Assembly: GCA_965242975.1 (NCBI GenBank)
Contig: CBDETS010000007.1
Span: forward strand, 5,394,001 to 5,458,000
DNA: 64,000 bases
Source of the DNA: JAPPHA01 sp965242975
GTDB taxonomy: Bacteria > Pseudomonadota > Alphaproteobacteria > Rhodobacterales > Rhodobacteraceae
Reading direction: 5' to 3'
Below, piece by piece: positions 44,085-55,600 of this stretch (position 1 is the first letter of the stretch; each line of letters begins with the position of its first letter). The notes beneath the pieces are model-generated. The model made no database searches and was not told the origin of the DNA. It was given only the letters and a program-made list of their open reading frames with translations. The translations under genes and the position numbers were made by a program.

Positions 44085-44461
44085 TCAGGCCACCAGACCC
44101 CGGAGGATTCCGGCAATAACCGAACCCACGATCGCGTAACCGATGTAGAGCGTAAAGACATCCGTTTTGACGAGGCCCAGACCGCGACAGCCGACGGAGT
44201 GCAGGTGAGGCTTCCCGCAAGAACGAATGCCATCGATGCTCCCGGTGACATGCCTTGTTCCAGCATTCCTGTGACCAGGGGCATCGCGGCATAACCGTTG
44301 AGGTAGGCGGGACCACCAATCACGGCTCCGGCCAGAATTGGTCAGAGACCGTCGCCACCGAGCAAGCCCACGACGAACTCGGTGGGAACGTACCAGATCA
44401 TGATGGCTTCGAGCAGGTAGGCCAGCGGCAGCAACCGTCAAATCCACGTGATTTCGTACAT
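44085..44461 (-). pseudogene. Degenerate permease (UPF0718/YraQ-like), two TGA stops and one frameshift
   Basis: Reading the minus strand from 44461: LLPLAYLLEAIMIWYVPTEFVVGLLGGDGL, a TGA (44344-44342), then VIGGPAYLNGYAAMPLVTGMLEQGMSPGASMAFVLAGSLT-type text (PAYLNGYAAMPLV, GMSPGASMAFVLAG). A one-base loss near 44175 shifts into the frame TDVFTLYIGYAIVGSVIAGILRGLVA and the stop at 44085. A further TGA lies at 44440-44438. The string is the C-terminal half of the predicted-permease family. The N-terminal half is missing. Adjacent to the Mrp operon but not part of it. Confidence 0.75.
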
Positions 44462-44568
44462 GCTTCTGTTGCTGGGTCGCACCCGACGGCAGGCTTTGAT
44501 CCAGATGCTCTCCGGCACCGGCACCCGAACGGGCGACGATCGCGGCGTTCGCGGTCGCCGAAACCCCC

Positions 44569-45603
44569 TCAGTTTGTTGGAGAAACGAGGATGCGCCGCA
44601 ATTCCGGACGAAACGCGAGGTTCTGGCGTTCACGCAAACGGCCTCGAAATTCGCGCGGCGTCTGGCCAAATTGCCGCTTGAAGACCCTGGAAAACACCGC
44701 CGTGTATGAAAACCCGCAAGCCAAGGCGACATCGCTGATCGAAAAGTCATCGTAAAACAGGAAGTTCCTTGCCGCCTGGAGCCGGACACTCATGTACAAC
44801 CGCATCGGCGGCTGGCCGAATGCCCGGTTGCAGGCCCGCGACAATGTTCGGGGAGAGACGCCCAGCTGATCGGCAAGTTCCGCGTTGGTCAATGGATACT
44901 CGAGGTTTTCCTCCATCAGGTGAACCAGTCGCCGGGACATTTGGCGGCCGTCAACTTCGGGCAAACCGCCGCCGCGTTGCGGAACCGTTGCCCTCCTGCG
45001 CGTGTGGACGAGTGCATTTGCAACCTCGTTCGCCAGTGCCTGTCCGCGGTACCGAGCAATCAGTTCCAGTACCATGTCAAGCGTCGCCACCCCGCCGGCA
45101 CAATGCGCCTCGCGCCCGGTCACCATGTAGATCTGATCCCTGAGCACCGCTTCCGGATAGCGCTCGAGGAAACTTGCCGCTGCTTCCCAGTGCAGGACCA
45201 CGTCAAGATCGTCCGGATTCCCGATTATCCCGGCGTCGGCAAGCCCGAAGACCCCGGTGTCGACACCTCCGACCACGGCGCCATGGCGTGCTGCCGCACG
45301 GATGGGTCCCATGAGTTTCGGCGAATTGAGTTGCGTCGGCAGGTTGCCCTCGAATAGGAGGTACACATCTGCCTTCGGCATGTTCTCTATTCCGGTATCG
45401 GGACTCAGCCACATGCCGTTGCTGGCCCTTACCGGTTGCCCGTTTTCCGTTACGAATGTCCAGGCGAAGAAGTCGCGGCCAGTGTTCTGGTTCGCTATGC
45501 GCAGTGCCTCGCTTGCGAGAACCAGCGCGTTCAGTGGAAACTCCGATTGCATGATCAGGTTGAACCGGATGCTGTCCGTCAATCTCCTGCCAGTTGCGGA
45601 CAT
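44569..45603 (-). CDS. GlxA-family AraC-type transcriptional regulator
   Basis: Regulator of 344 aa with an N-terminal DJ-1/PfpI-like class I glutamine-amidotransferase-fold domain (about residues 10-185; AVVGGVDTGVFGLADAGII, with an Asp-Thr-Gly rather than a Cys nucleophile elbow) and a C-terminal double helix-turn-helix AraC domain (YPLTNAELADQLGVSPRTLSRACNRAFGQPPMRLYMSVRLQAARNFL, ISDVALACGFSYTAVFSRVFKRQFGQTPREFR). The ATG at 45603 is preferred over a longer frame. Relatives (GbdR, CdhR) activate betaine or carnitine catabolism. It is divergent from the DapA-family/hydroxyacid/enolase cluster. Confidence 0.9.
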   Translation of the reverse strand: MSATGRRLTDSIRFNLIMQSEFPLNALVLASEALRIANQNTGRDFFAWTFVTENGQPVRASNGMWLSPDTGIENMPKADVYLLFEGNLPTQLNSPKLMGPIRAAARHGAVVGGVDTGVFGLADAGIIGNPDDLDVVLHWEAAASFLERYPEAVLRDQIYMVTGREAHCAGGVATLDMVLELIARYRGQALANEVANALVHTRRRATVPQRGGGLPEVDGRQMSRRLVHLMEENLEYPLTNAELADQLGVSPRTLSRACNRAFGQPPMRLYMSVRLQAARNFLFYDDFSISDVALACGFSYTAVFSRVFKRQFGQTPREFRGRLRERQNLAFRPELRRILVSPTN

Positions 45604-45782
45604 GTCTCGCCTGCACCACTGAATTTGGCTGGCATGGTATATTGCTCGGCAGTGAACATCAAATGTTTGATCACTTCGGGCGCAAGACTGAAACTGATTT
45701 GTCCCCGTGTGATGAGGCACCACGCCGACCACCACGCCGCGCTGACACACTGACAGATGGCGGAAAAACAACGAGGTGCACC

Positions 45783-46757
45783 GTGAACGCAGAAAGTCTC
45801 AAGTCCGGATTGTCGGGGTGTTACGTCACGGTTCCCACCCCTTTTCATGACGAACCGGGATTCCCGATCAATGAACGTGCGCTGCGTGCGTATGTCCGAT
45901 TCCTCGTGGATGCCGGCCTGAACGCCGACTACGCAACGCTGCTGGCCGGTGGTGCGGCAGGAGACTTTTCCACGATGACTTTCGACGAACGGGTGCGGGT
46001 CGCCGGGATCGTCGTGGATGAGGCGTCTGGAGATGTGCCGGTCGCCATGGGGGCGCAAACGACCAGCACCCTTGAACTTCAGCGTCTTGCGACGGCGGCA
46101 AGGGAAGTCGGGGCAAGCTACATCCAGGTGTCATGCCCCTTCTATTTCGTCCATACCGAAGGTGATTTCGAAGAGTTCGTACGCGTTGCGGCCGAAACCG
46201 AGCCCGACATCGGGCTGATCATCTACAACACGTTCTGGACAAGTTCTGACATGTCGTTCGCAATGGTGGATCGCCTGTCCAGGATCCCCAACGTGGTCGG
46301 CTTGAAATGGTCTGCTCCGCGAACTGACGCAATGGAATTTGAAGACGTGATTACCCATTTTTCCGACCGGTTCACGATTATCGACAACAACCTCCTGTTT
46401 GCCACCTCGGCGATGCCGGCACTCGGGGCACGCGCCTTCGAGGTCCACAATTGCAACTTCTGGCCGGAATGGGGAATCAAGCTCATGGACGAGGTCCGCG
46501 CGGGCAATTATTCCGAAATCGCCCGCATGCTGGTTATTGAGGCCATGCCGTTCTACAAGCTTTGGGTCGAGATCGAAAAGAACTATACCAGCGGAGACGG
46601 TTACCTGGACAAGCTTTGCATGGAACTGGTCGGACTGCCGTCAAGCCGGTGCCGGCCTCCCACCCGCGATGTCAGGACGATCTATCGGGATGAAGCCCGG
46701 GACATGCTCGAGAGGATAGGTGCACCACGGCTGGTTCAAGCCGACAGCACCGCTTAG
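45783..46757 (+). CDS. DapA-family (dihydrodipicolinate synthase-like) lyase/dehydratase
   Basis: TIM-barrel enzyme (324 aa) of the DHDPS/N-acetylneuraminate lyase/KDG dehydratase superfamily. The Schiff-base lysine is in VVGLKWSAPR, the catalytic Tyr in IGLIIYNTFW, and the G-x-x-G-D-F loop in LLAGGAAGDFSTMT. Starts with GTG at 45783 five nt after GAGGTG. In a cluster with a hydroxyacid dehydrogenase and an enolase-superfamily enzyme it probably acts on a 2-keto-3-deoxy acid derived from an acid sugar. Exact reaction unknown. Confidence 0.85.
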   Translation: MNAESLKSGLSGCYVTVPTPFHDEPGFPINERALRAYVRFLVDAGLNADYATLLAGGAAGDFSTMTFDERVRVAGIVVDEASGDVPVAMGAQTTSTLELQRLATAAREVGASYIQVSCPFYFVHTEGDFEEFVRVAAETEPDIGLIIYNTFWTSSDMSFAMVDRLSRIPNVVGLKWSAPRTDAMEFEDVITHFSDRFTIIDNNLLFATSAMPALGARAFEVHNCNFWPEWGIKLMDEVRAGNYSEIARMLVIEAMPFYKLWVEIEKNYTSGDGYLDKLCMELVGLPSSRCRPPTRDVRTIYRDEARDMLERIGAPRLVQADSTA

Positions 46758-46849
46758 GAGCCGGGCTCGCCGGTGCTGACAAGCAGGAATCGAAGTGGCG
46801 ATGGCGTTTCGGGGCGCAGGAACTCGACCAAATGGAATGAGGGACGTCG

Positions 46850-47782
46850 ATGGAGATATTCGTTTGTTTTGACCTCGACGGTGAACTGAAGGCGCGGTTG
46901 CAGGGAGCGGTCGGTGACGCCCGGCTCCGCTTTCAAAACGGCGGAAGTCCGAGTGGAACGCCAGGCCCGGACTTCCTGCGCAGCGAGGTCGTGTTCGGTA
47001 ATCCGCCCCCGGAGTGGCTCCCGGAAGCTGATGCCCTGAAGTGGTTGCAGTTGTCGTCCACCGGTATCAACGAATATCTTGAACTCGACTGGTCCTTGCT
47101 CGCGAAACGCATGACGGTGACAAATCTTGCCGGGTTCTTTGCTGAACCGGTTGCCGAGTCCTGCCTGGCGGGGATTCTCGCGTTACTGCGCGGAATCGAC
47201 CGACTTGTCAGGTTGCAAGAGAAGCGCGGATGGATTGGAGAACCTATCCGGGCGGAGCTTAGAATCCTGGCGGACACTAACGTGGTCCTGTTCGGTTTCG
47301 GATCTATCAACAGTCGCCTCGCCGAACTCCTCGCTCCATTCAGGTGCAATATCACCAGGATTGGACGCGACTGGACCGGAAAGACTCTCGACGAGGCGTT
47401 GGAGGATGCGGATGTGGTTGCCTGTGCGGCACCCGAAACGCCGCGAACCAGGAACGTTTTCAACCGCCACAGGATCGGCAACATGCCATCGCACGCGGTG
47501 TTCGCGAACTTCGGTCGCGGGTCGCTGGTCGACGAGGATGCATTGGTGGAAGCGCTCTGTAACAACAGATTGGGCGGGGCGGTCATCGACGTTACCAACG
47601 AGGAACCCCTGTCTCCCGAGGACCGGTTGTGGCGTTGCCCGAACCTTGTCCTGACGCAGCACAGTGGCGGCGGGTCGACCGACGAAATCGATCGGAAGAT
47701 CGGGGCGTTCGCTTCGAATCTCGGGCGTTACCGGTCCGGCCTGACGCTCGACGGCGTGGTGGACTTTTCGAAAGGGTACTGA
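46850..47782 (+). CDS. D-isomer-specific 2-hydroxyacid dehydrogenase
   Basis: NAD(P)-dependent dehydrogenase (310 aa). The Rossmann core has VLFGFGSINSRLAELL. The catalytic residues are Arg in FANFGRGSLVDEDALVEAL, Glu in DVTNEEPLSPEDRLW and His in VLTQHSGGGS. The N-terminal catalytic half has LKWLQLSSTGINEYL. Probably reduces a 2-keto acid or semialdehyde from the lyase reaction. The stop overlaps the ATG of the next gene by 1 bp (TGATG). Confidence 0.88.
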   Translation: MEIFVCFDLDGELKARLQGAVGDARLRFQNGGSPSGTPGPDFLRSEVVFGNPPPEWLPEADALKWLQLSSTGINEYLELDWSLLAKRMTVTNLAGFFAEPVAESCLAGILALLRGIDRLVRLQEKRGWIGEPIRAELRILADTNVVLFGFGSINSRLAELLAPFRCNITRIGRDWTGKTLDEALEDADVVACAAPETPRTRNVFNRHRIGNMPSHAVFANFGRGSLVDEDALVEALCNNRLGGAVIDVTNEEPLSPEDRLWRCPNLVLTQHSGGGSTDEIDRKIGAFASNLGRYRSGLTLDGVVDFSKGY

Positions 47783-48993
47783 TGGTCGAGATTGTGGATG
47801 TCCGCTGCGTACTGCTGAGTTCACCCTACGCCGATGCCGATGACCCGGAAATCAGGGAGTGTTTTCCGAATGGTCCCAAGCGGACCGTCGGCATGGTCGA
47901 AGTCACCCTCGCCAACGGTGTGACCGGTCTCGGCGAAGGGTACCTGGCAGTATTCGCGCCCCTGGTTTTCAAGGAAATCGTCGACCTCTGCAAGCCTTAC
48001 GTCACGGGACGCGATGGCCATGACATCGACCGCCGGGTCCGGGACCTGCGAAGCGTATGTGACTACTGGTCCATGCAGGGCGCCGCCCGTCATGTCATCA
48101 GCAGTTTCGAGATCGCACTGCATGATGCCAAGGCAAAGAGCCTCGGGATTCCCGTCCACGAGTTGCTGGGTGGAGCGACCTCCGATTCCATCCGGGTCTA
48201 CGGAAGCGGCGGATGCTGTGACTCGAAGGAGCAGTTTTACCGCGAGTTCGACTTGCTGGGGTCACTGGGCATCGACATCTACAAGGTACGTTCCGTCAAG
48301 AGTGACGTCCTCAGGACGGCATGGATTCTGAACGAAGCCGGTCGCCGAGGCATAGAGGTCGGTGTCGACATGTGCCAGAACCTCGCCGACCCTCCGCAGC
48401 CCGTTGATGACGTGGTTGCATTCATCGACGCGGTCCATGCACACGCGCACCAGCGCATCAGCTTCATCGAGGAAGCCATCGGGACGGAGTACCCGGAAGG
48501 CTTCCGGGAACTCCGGTCGCGTACCGATACTCCGGTGTGCGGTGGTGAAACCATTACCACACCCCGGGAATTGATCCATCGATTGCAGGCCGGAAGCTAC
48601 GACTTTGTCCAGCCCGACGCATCGGTAATCGGCGGCATTGGTCCGGTCATGCAGGTTTTCAAAGCGGCGCGACAGGAGGGCGTGGATGTCGTGGTTCATG
48701 CCTGGGGTGGCGCGGTAGCGATCATGGCCAGTTACCATGCCGCCTTTGCCGCCGGGGGAAACCTTGTCGAGTACCCGATGCTGGCCTTTCCGCTCGGGGC
48801 GGAAATGATGGGCGACCAGGGCAGGATCGAGGCCGGCCGGAAAGTTCTCCCGGATGCGGAAGGCCTGGGAATCTGTCTCACGCCGGACATGGAATCCCGT
48901 TATCCGTTCGATCCCACGGCTGTCTATTCCTGCATGCTCAACGATTTTGGACCACCACCGGACAGCTACTGGCACGACGCCTCGATGTCATGA
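47782..48993 (+). CDS. Mandelate racemase/muconate lactonizing enzyme family protein
   Basis: Enolase-superfamily enzyme (403 aa). Metal ligands appear in order as VGVDMCQN (Asp), ISFIEEAIG (Glu) and VCGGETIT (Glu). The acid/base residue of strand 2 lies in IYKVRSVKSD, and a C-terminal His occurs in VVVHAWGGAVA. The pattern with K-x-R plus His suggests an acid-sugar dehydratase or a racemase. Co-transcribed with the hydroxyacid dehydrogenase (1-bp overlap). Substrate not assignable. Confidence 0.88.
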   Translation: MVEIVDVRCVLLSSPYADADDPEIRECFPNGPKRTVGMVEVTLANGVTGLGEGYLAVFAPLVFKEIVDLCKPYVTGRDGHDIDRRVRDLRSVCDYWSMQGAARHVISSFEIALHDAKAKSLGIPVHELLGGATSDSIRVYGSGGCCDSKEQFYREFDLLGSLGIDIYKVRSVKSDVLRTAWILNEAGRRGIEVGVDMCQNLADPPQPVDDVVAFIDAVHAHAHQRISFIEEAIGTEYPEGFRELRSRTDTPVCGGETITTPRELIHRLQAGSYDFVQPDASVIGGIGPVMQVFKAARQEGVDVVVHAWGGAVAIMASYHAAFAAGGNLVEYPMLAFPLGAEMMGDQGRIEAGRKVLPDAEGLGICLTPDMESRYPFDPTAVYSCMLNDFGPPPDSYWHDASMS

Positions 48994-49666
48994 CCGGCAG
49001 GGTACACGTCCTGAAAGTCCTGCAGATTACTCCTGAACCGCCGTCCCGGTCGATCTAATTCGATGTCGGCCGGCACGTCGCTTCCTGTACACTGCTCCCC
49101 ATTCGAATGACGATAGCGATGGTCTTGTCCGATCAGGGTTCCCAGACTCGGCATGTTCAGTAAACTCCCTGTCTGGAATTATCAATTTCGGTGGACCGGT
49201 TGTGTAATCGTCAATGCGGGAGGAGACCAACCTGGCCGTGTTCGCGTTTCTGTCGGCGGTTTTTTGAAATCGACACGGAGATGAAGTTCAAGAATCTCGG
49301 TAGTGCGACCATCCTCCACTGTCCGGATCATCCCGCGGGCGCCATGGTCATCGAGAACCGCAACCAAATTCCGACCGCCACGGGGCGTCTGCGGGTCGCG
49401 TTGCTGCCAACCCGCGCGCACCTGTTCAATGGTGAGGGTCAGGCCCTGTATCACGGCGAATAATCGACCAGACGTGCGGTACCAGAAGTTCCTTCGGCAA
49501 GCCCGACCCGGAGCCTTGGCTCGACCCGTTGTTGTTCCTGGTTCGCTTCGAGGCGCATTTGCCGACTTCGATGATGACCCACGGTCACCGGGCCAAGCCA
49601 AAAAAGGTTACCCCATGATGTGAAATTGACCTTCCGAATACACCCGGAGCGCACCGTCCTGGAAAA
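48994..49666. other. Intergenic stretch with possible ABC-ATPase remnant
   Basis: About 670 bp between the enolase-superfamily gene and the giant NTPase stop. Apart from the short TOBE-like relic at 49281-49463, no gene, tRNA or hairpin with T-run was recognised. Confidence 0.4.
49281..49463 (+). pseudogene. Possible C-terminal relic of a sugar-type ABC ATPase (TOBE-like)
   Basis: The short plus frame contains LGSATILHCPDHPAGAMVIENR and LRVALLPTRAHLFNGEGQAL, which resemble the end of UgpC/MsmX-type ATPases (LGSDT...V...L-x-P-x-x-H-L-F-D-x-x-G-x-A-L). Everything upstream of it is missing. Only about 60 residues are readable, so this is weak. Confidence 0.3.
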
Positions 49667-52600
49667 TCAGTTCGAAGCTGAAACCTCTTCCTGTACCTCG
49701 CTCAAACGCTTTGCCAGTAGCCGTCCCAGGCGGGAGATCCGGAATTTCCGCTCTCGGGGTTCGAACTGATCAAGAATTCCAAGGGCCAGGAGATCGGAGC
49801 CGATCGTTTCCAGGTCGCAACCGACCTTGCGGGCGATCTCATCATTCGCCAGGTCGTAAATTTGAACGTGATCGACTTCTTCGTCACTCTTGGTCAGTGC
49901 CACGATATCCGCAAGGATTACGGTCGCTTCTCTCAGTCCCTTATCCCGGATGCCGATCTTTTTGAGGCTCACTGCATCCAGTACTTTGATCGCGGCCGAT
50001 GGGTTTTCCTTCCCCCGGATGTTTGACAACACACGAACAACCTCGTCGGGAATTCCTCCGGTCCTGTCGAGGATCGCATCGCGCAGGTCTCGCCTGTCCA
50101 GGGGCTGTTCTTCGATCAGGTTCAGATAGGTGCGCAGCATTTCTCCGCCCCATGGGCGCAGGGCCAGTGCCTCTCGGCCGATCGCGACCTCGCGCAGGTT
50201 CGGTTGTTCGGCATTCAGCACGAGAATCGGTCGGACTGACCCGGCCTTCACGGACGCCAGGCCCTCCGTGAAGTTCAGCAACTGACGGATGCCGTTGTTG
50301 TGGTTGCTGAGCGGCGCGTAGACGACGACCTTGATCTGGATCCGGCGTTTCGGTTCCTTACGAAGGGACGCGGCAAATTCATTCACGTTCTTGGCGACTT
50401 CGACGATGACTTCGCGCCCACCCGGTTTTGGGGCAAGGGTCCGGGCATAATTCTGGATCGCCGGTCCAACGTTTCTGAGTCCCAGGATACGGGTCCCGGT
50501 TACGAGTCGTACCCCGGGGACATCCTCATCATGCAACAGGTGCCGCAGCTGACCGTCCGTTAAAGGCGAGAAGTGCCGCGCGTCCTTCGCCTTGCTCAGA
50601 CCGCCTGTCTGGCGCATGACGCGGCGGTTTGTCGATGGATCGTAATCGAGCGGCGGCTCAACGTCCTGCAGGGCAATCAGCTCTTCGGTTATCTCATCCT
50701 CGGTTCCGAGCATGTTTGCAACCTGCCGAGTCCGCAGGCAGTAGGTCGGCGGGGAATGATCGTGCTCGATCTTGCCAAGGATGCCGAGTTCGAACATCTC
50801 GTCGAGAATGATCTGCATGTCCGACAACGGAATCGGCTCGAATTGCTCGGGCCAGTATTCTTCAGTCGCCGTCAGGATCGTGCGAGTCCCAAGGCCGTCG
50901 TGCAGGACGTCCGCATCCTTGCCCTGCCATTTCAAGAAGCCGAGAACATAGGCAATCAGCTTGTAACGCGGGTCGAGATCAAGCGTGTAGCCGAACTTCC
51001 TGCGAATCCCCGTCTCGATATTCTCGAACCCCTTGCCCTCGAACAAGGTGCTGCGCGGGACCACCCAGAGGGGTCCGTTCTCGTCTGCCGACTTGCGGGT
51101 GGCCAGATGGGCGAGCAACTCCTTGGAATAGACCTGGACCAGGGAAGGGTAGTGGTTGACGAAGGACAGTATCTCATCCGGAACACTATCGTCTTCGAAT
51201 CTGAATCCCGCTGCCCGCATCGGCTCCACCACGAGACGATAGGCCGCTTCGCGGTCGTCATGGGTGCGGTTCAAGGGGCCAACACAAATTGCCGAACCGA
51301 AATGCGCCAGGGGCGAATTCGAAGACTTGTACATCCGCTGAACGTGGTGGAGGCCCGCGAAGACTACCTTGAAGGCGCGGCTGGTATTTTCCATCAGACC
51401 CTTGATGTGCATGAGATTGGGGAAATCGTTCTTCGCTTCGAAGGCAAGGAAATTGTCGGTCTCATCGAGGAGGCACAGAACCTGGCGGTTAGGTCGATCC
51501 ATGATCCAGCGCTTGATATCGGCAACGACTGCGTCGCGGCTGGCTGACTTTGGCCCGACCACTCCGTGCGGCCGGAGATTTTCAGACATGATTTTCCAGA
51601 TTTCGTCCGCTTCACGGGCGGACGTGCCCAGGGACTTCACGTCCTCACGAATTATCACGCGTCCTTCGCCCGGCTCGTTGTGGAGTTGCTGGACTTGCGC
51701 CAACAATGCCGACTTGCCGAGTTGACGCCCGCCGTAGACGAGAATGCCTTCTGAATCCCGTCCGATGATCTTTGCGATTTCCTGCTTGCGCCCGAAGAAC
51801 ATTTCCGGAGGCAGTTGTCCGGCATCGGTGATGTAAGGTTCGATACGGCCGAACGGCAGTCCGCAATCGAACAGGACTTCAAGGCGGTCTTCCTTTTGCG
51901 ATGCGATGAAGGCCAGGAGAGTCTCGTCGATCAAGAGCGCCATCACGCCCTGGCGGCGCAGCCGGTGGGCCGTGTCCCTGCGGCGATCGACCGACAGGCG
52001 GCCGGTGACGATAATGAATGTTGGCACATCGGTCTTCAGGGACGGCAGGACCTGTTCCATCAAGACCGAATGATGCATGATGACAACCTCGAAGTGATCA
52101 TTCGACTTTGTTCCGAACTCAGGTGGCAGGAACCACGTCGTGGTCGGCGGAACCTTCATGCTGACCACGTGGACCCGCGCTTTCTTCCCTTGAAGCTGGT
52201 TGCCTTTTCGCGGTGCGACAGCCTGGAAGGCAAGGCTCTGCAGAAGCGCTTTCAGGGGCCCGGTCGTCGACCGTCCCTTAGTGGCGGCCGTTTCAAGTGC
52301 GTACCAGTCTCGCAAGAGGTCCCGTGCAGCATCAAGCCGGTCCGGTGGCACGGCCATGCGGACGTCTTTCTCGAGGGCTGAGGCGTAGGCTTCGATATCG
52401 TCGGGCCAGTCAGCCTCTTCCGCAGCCTTGACGAACGCAGGAAAGAACGCTTCGAACGGGCCGGTCGACGTGTTCACGATCTGCCCTATCGCCCGATCAT
52501 CGCGGATATGTGCGATCTGGTCCTCGACATAGTCGAGCGGAATGTCCTGCAAACCGACGATGAGTTCGTCAATTTCCCCGGAAAGATGGGGTTTCGCTTC

Positions 52601-55600
52601 ACGGGCCGCTTTCAGGCGTTGGTGCTGGTCAGACCGGATGTCCGCACGGACGTCATCAACGAGGGCATCCGTGGTCTCGAGCAGGCAGACGATTTCATCG
52701 ATATCGGCCGGCAGGTCCGACGTGACGGATGTCGCCAGGGCGTCCAGCCCGATGTTCCGTTCGGCCTGCAGGTTTTCCCTGATGATTTCCAGGCGGCTGA
52801 CTTCACGCTGGATCTGTTCCGGACGGCGCAGGTCAAATTTCCCGACGTCGCGGAGGGCCCTGACCTGCTCCGTAATGCGATCAAGGGTGTGGTCGACCTG
52901 TTCGGTTCGGCTCCTGGTGATCTGCTTGACGAGCGCCTCCTTCGCATCCGTTTCCCCGACCCGTGACAACAGGCGGGCGGCCACGCGAAACGCTCCGTTC
53001 TCGCCATGTCTCGCGATCGCTTTTTCGACCGTCGGGACGGACTGGTGAAGAAGGTAATCGATCACGGCGGCATCGCCGGCAATGGATTCGTTGTGTTCCG
53101 CCACATGAGCCGATCGGAGGGGCAACAGATCGAGTTCGTCCGAGCGGGCGGCCTCCATGTCAACCCAGGTTTCGGGCAACTGTCCTTTAAGGAGAGATCG
53201 GAATTCCTCAACCTGGCCCAGTACCCAGGCGCAAGTGGCCGATTGCAGAATATCACCTGTTCGGGCCAGGGATTTCAGGTTCGTAACCGTTTTCCGGGCA
53301 CGCGAATCGAGTTGCCGAACAATGCGTTTCTGGGTCGAGGCATCATCGGTAACCTTGCGACGTTCTTCGTCAACCGAATCCACCCACCGGATCAACAGAT
53401 TTCGGCCCTCATTGATCCTCCGATAGATGTAGGTCATCGTATTGGTCCGGAAGCGACCCTTGGATTGTGTCCCGATCCTGGGATTGATTTCCGCGATACG
53501 GGCATTGATCAGTTCAGGTGTTTCGAAGCGAGAAATCACGTCTCGGGCCGAGCGTTCGGCCCGTTTCGTTTGACCGGCCCGGATTGCGTTGACGACCGTG
53601 CCAAATTCGCCATTCGGCTTTGCCAGCTTGTGGATCAGGGCGGTGGATGGTTGGCAGGGCCCCTGCCGCATGATCGTCGTGTCCGCCCATTCGATCAACG
53701 CACCTTCCACGCGCGGCCGGCGAGCCGTGCCCGATCGGCCGGCGAGCCGTGCCAGGTCGTCCACGGACGGATGAAAGGAAAAATCCAGCGTCGCAATGGC
53801 CTGGGCCAGATCGCCCACGCTTGCGCCGAACGGTCCAAGACTCAACCGGCCCAACGTTTCACGTGCGATCGTCGAGGGCTGGAGAATCGCCGGCCTCAAC
53901 AGGGCGCCGAACAGAATTGCATTGGCGTTTGGATCGTCCGCGGCATCCTGCTCGGCGGGAATTATTTCAGCCTGGAACGCCAGTGTCGATGGATCGTAGC
54001 TTTCGAAAGGAATCCGGCTGCCGGCTGCCAGTTCGACGCTTCTCGTCGGCAATGCAGGGACCTGGTCGGTGCGGTCCAGGGCCCGGGCAAGGCGGGCGGC
54101 GACGGCAAGATGATTGCCATGCAACAGGCCCGCAAACACCTCTTTCATGGCCGGGTCAAGAGTGTCATCGGGAGCAGACGATGGCCGAATACCTCGTTTC
54201 TTGCCCCGGCTGACATCCACTTGTGCTATCTGCTCACCGTCGGTTTGCGCTGGATCTTCCGGCTCAAGCTCCTCTTCGTGTTTATCGCAATCCGTCTCCG
54301 TCTCTGCTTCGGTCGGTTCGTCCGCGCGGTTCCCTGCCACGTCGATGCCTGCCCGGGCAGGTGCGCCGTCATCCTCAGGCACCTCTTCTCCCGGCGGTTG
54401 ACCCTTGGGGCCGGCGTTCTCGTCGGTGAGAGAACATGCCGCAGCCTCAAGCCATTTCCTGATTTTCTCCTTGACGGCGGCTATTGCGCCGTCTGACTTG
54501 CCGATCTGGTCATTCAGGCCAAGAACTTCCGTCGTACCGTTCTCGACCGCCGCCCAGTCGTCAGCCTCGAGGGCTGCATTGACACGAACCTTGATCTCGG
54601 CCGTTTGTTTCAGGGCAGCTTCGCGACGTGCAACAAGGCTTTCAGCCTCTCCAACAAGTTCCTCGATCTCCTTGAGCCGTTTCGACGCCGTGTCGGGGAT
54701 GACGACGTCGATTCCGAGAACGGCCTTGAGTCGGGCACAGATTTCGCGGGCAATGACCCCGGTCTTGTACCTTTCCTGCCAGTCCTGAAGTCTCTCGACG
54801 GTCGATCTCGCCTCATCGATCAGATACGTGTCGGAAGAACCTCGTATGCCGTCCGCAATCCGCGAGAGTTCTTCCGCCAGGGCAATCCTTTCCCTCTCGA
54901 TCCCGAACTGGGCATTTTCAGGCGCGCGTACAGGTTCGGACACGTCCGGCCGGCCGGCCTGGATTTCGTCTTCCGGATCGGTCGAGTCAGCCGTTGCGCC
55001 GTTCGCCTCACCGGTCTGTTCCCACTCAATCTCGTCCAGGTACGCGTCGATGGCTTCGAACCGTTCCAGTCCGCACAACAAGCCATATGTGAAGAAAATC
55101 CCGGTCAGATCCGATGTCGAAAGTCCTGCAACGCCATCACGATCGAAGGATTCAAGGATCGCGTCCGTGTTGTGATAAGTCTTGACCGACAGTTTCACCG
55201 GCGCAAATTCCTGACTCAAGGCGGGAAAGAACTTTCCTCTCGGAGGTGTCTTTTTCCGGAATGCCGGGGCGGCTGCCATCAGGAACGTAGCAATTTGGCC
55301 GGGGTCGTCTTCGACGACATCCAGAAGGGCCTCGTAGAATTCCTCATTGTCCCGAACGCGCACGGGCCGTTCGATGACTTCTTCGAAGACTTCTGCCATC
55401 AGCTTGCGCTGGGATACGGGAAAACGCACTTGGCTCTTCATGAATTCCAGGACGTCAGGGCAGGCCTCACGCAACGAGAACCGCTTGGGCCGGAACACAT
55501 CATCCAGTTCAAGATCCAGGAAGACTCCGAAAATCTCGTCGAAACTCAATTCCTCGCAATCGGTTGACGTTGATGGGTCTCCGGATGCGGCAATGGCCGG

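Noticed and set aside
44342..44440. The two in-frame TGA codons in the permease remnant as selenocysteine or recoded tryptophan
   Set aside because: A frameshift in the same short stretch and a missing N-terminal half show decay; other genes here use TGA as stop and TGG for Trp.
49182..49601. A 139-codon minus frame between the enolase-superfamily gene and the giant NTPase
   Set aside because: Low-complexity Arg/Thr/Pro composition and no ribosome-binding site; the opposite strand holds the more convincing ATPase-like relic.
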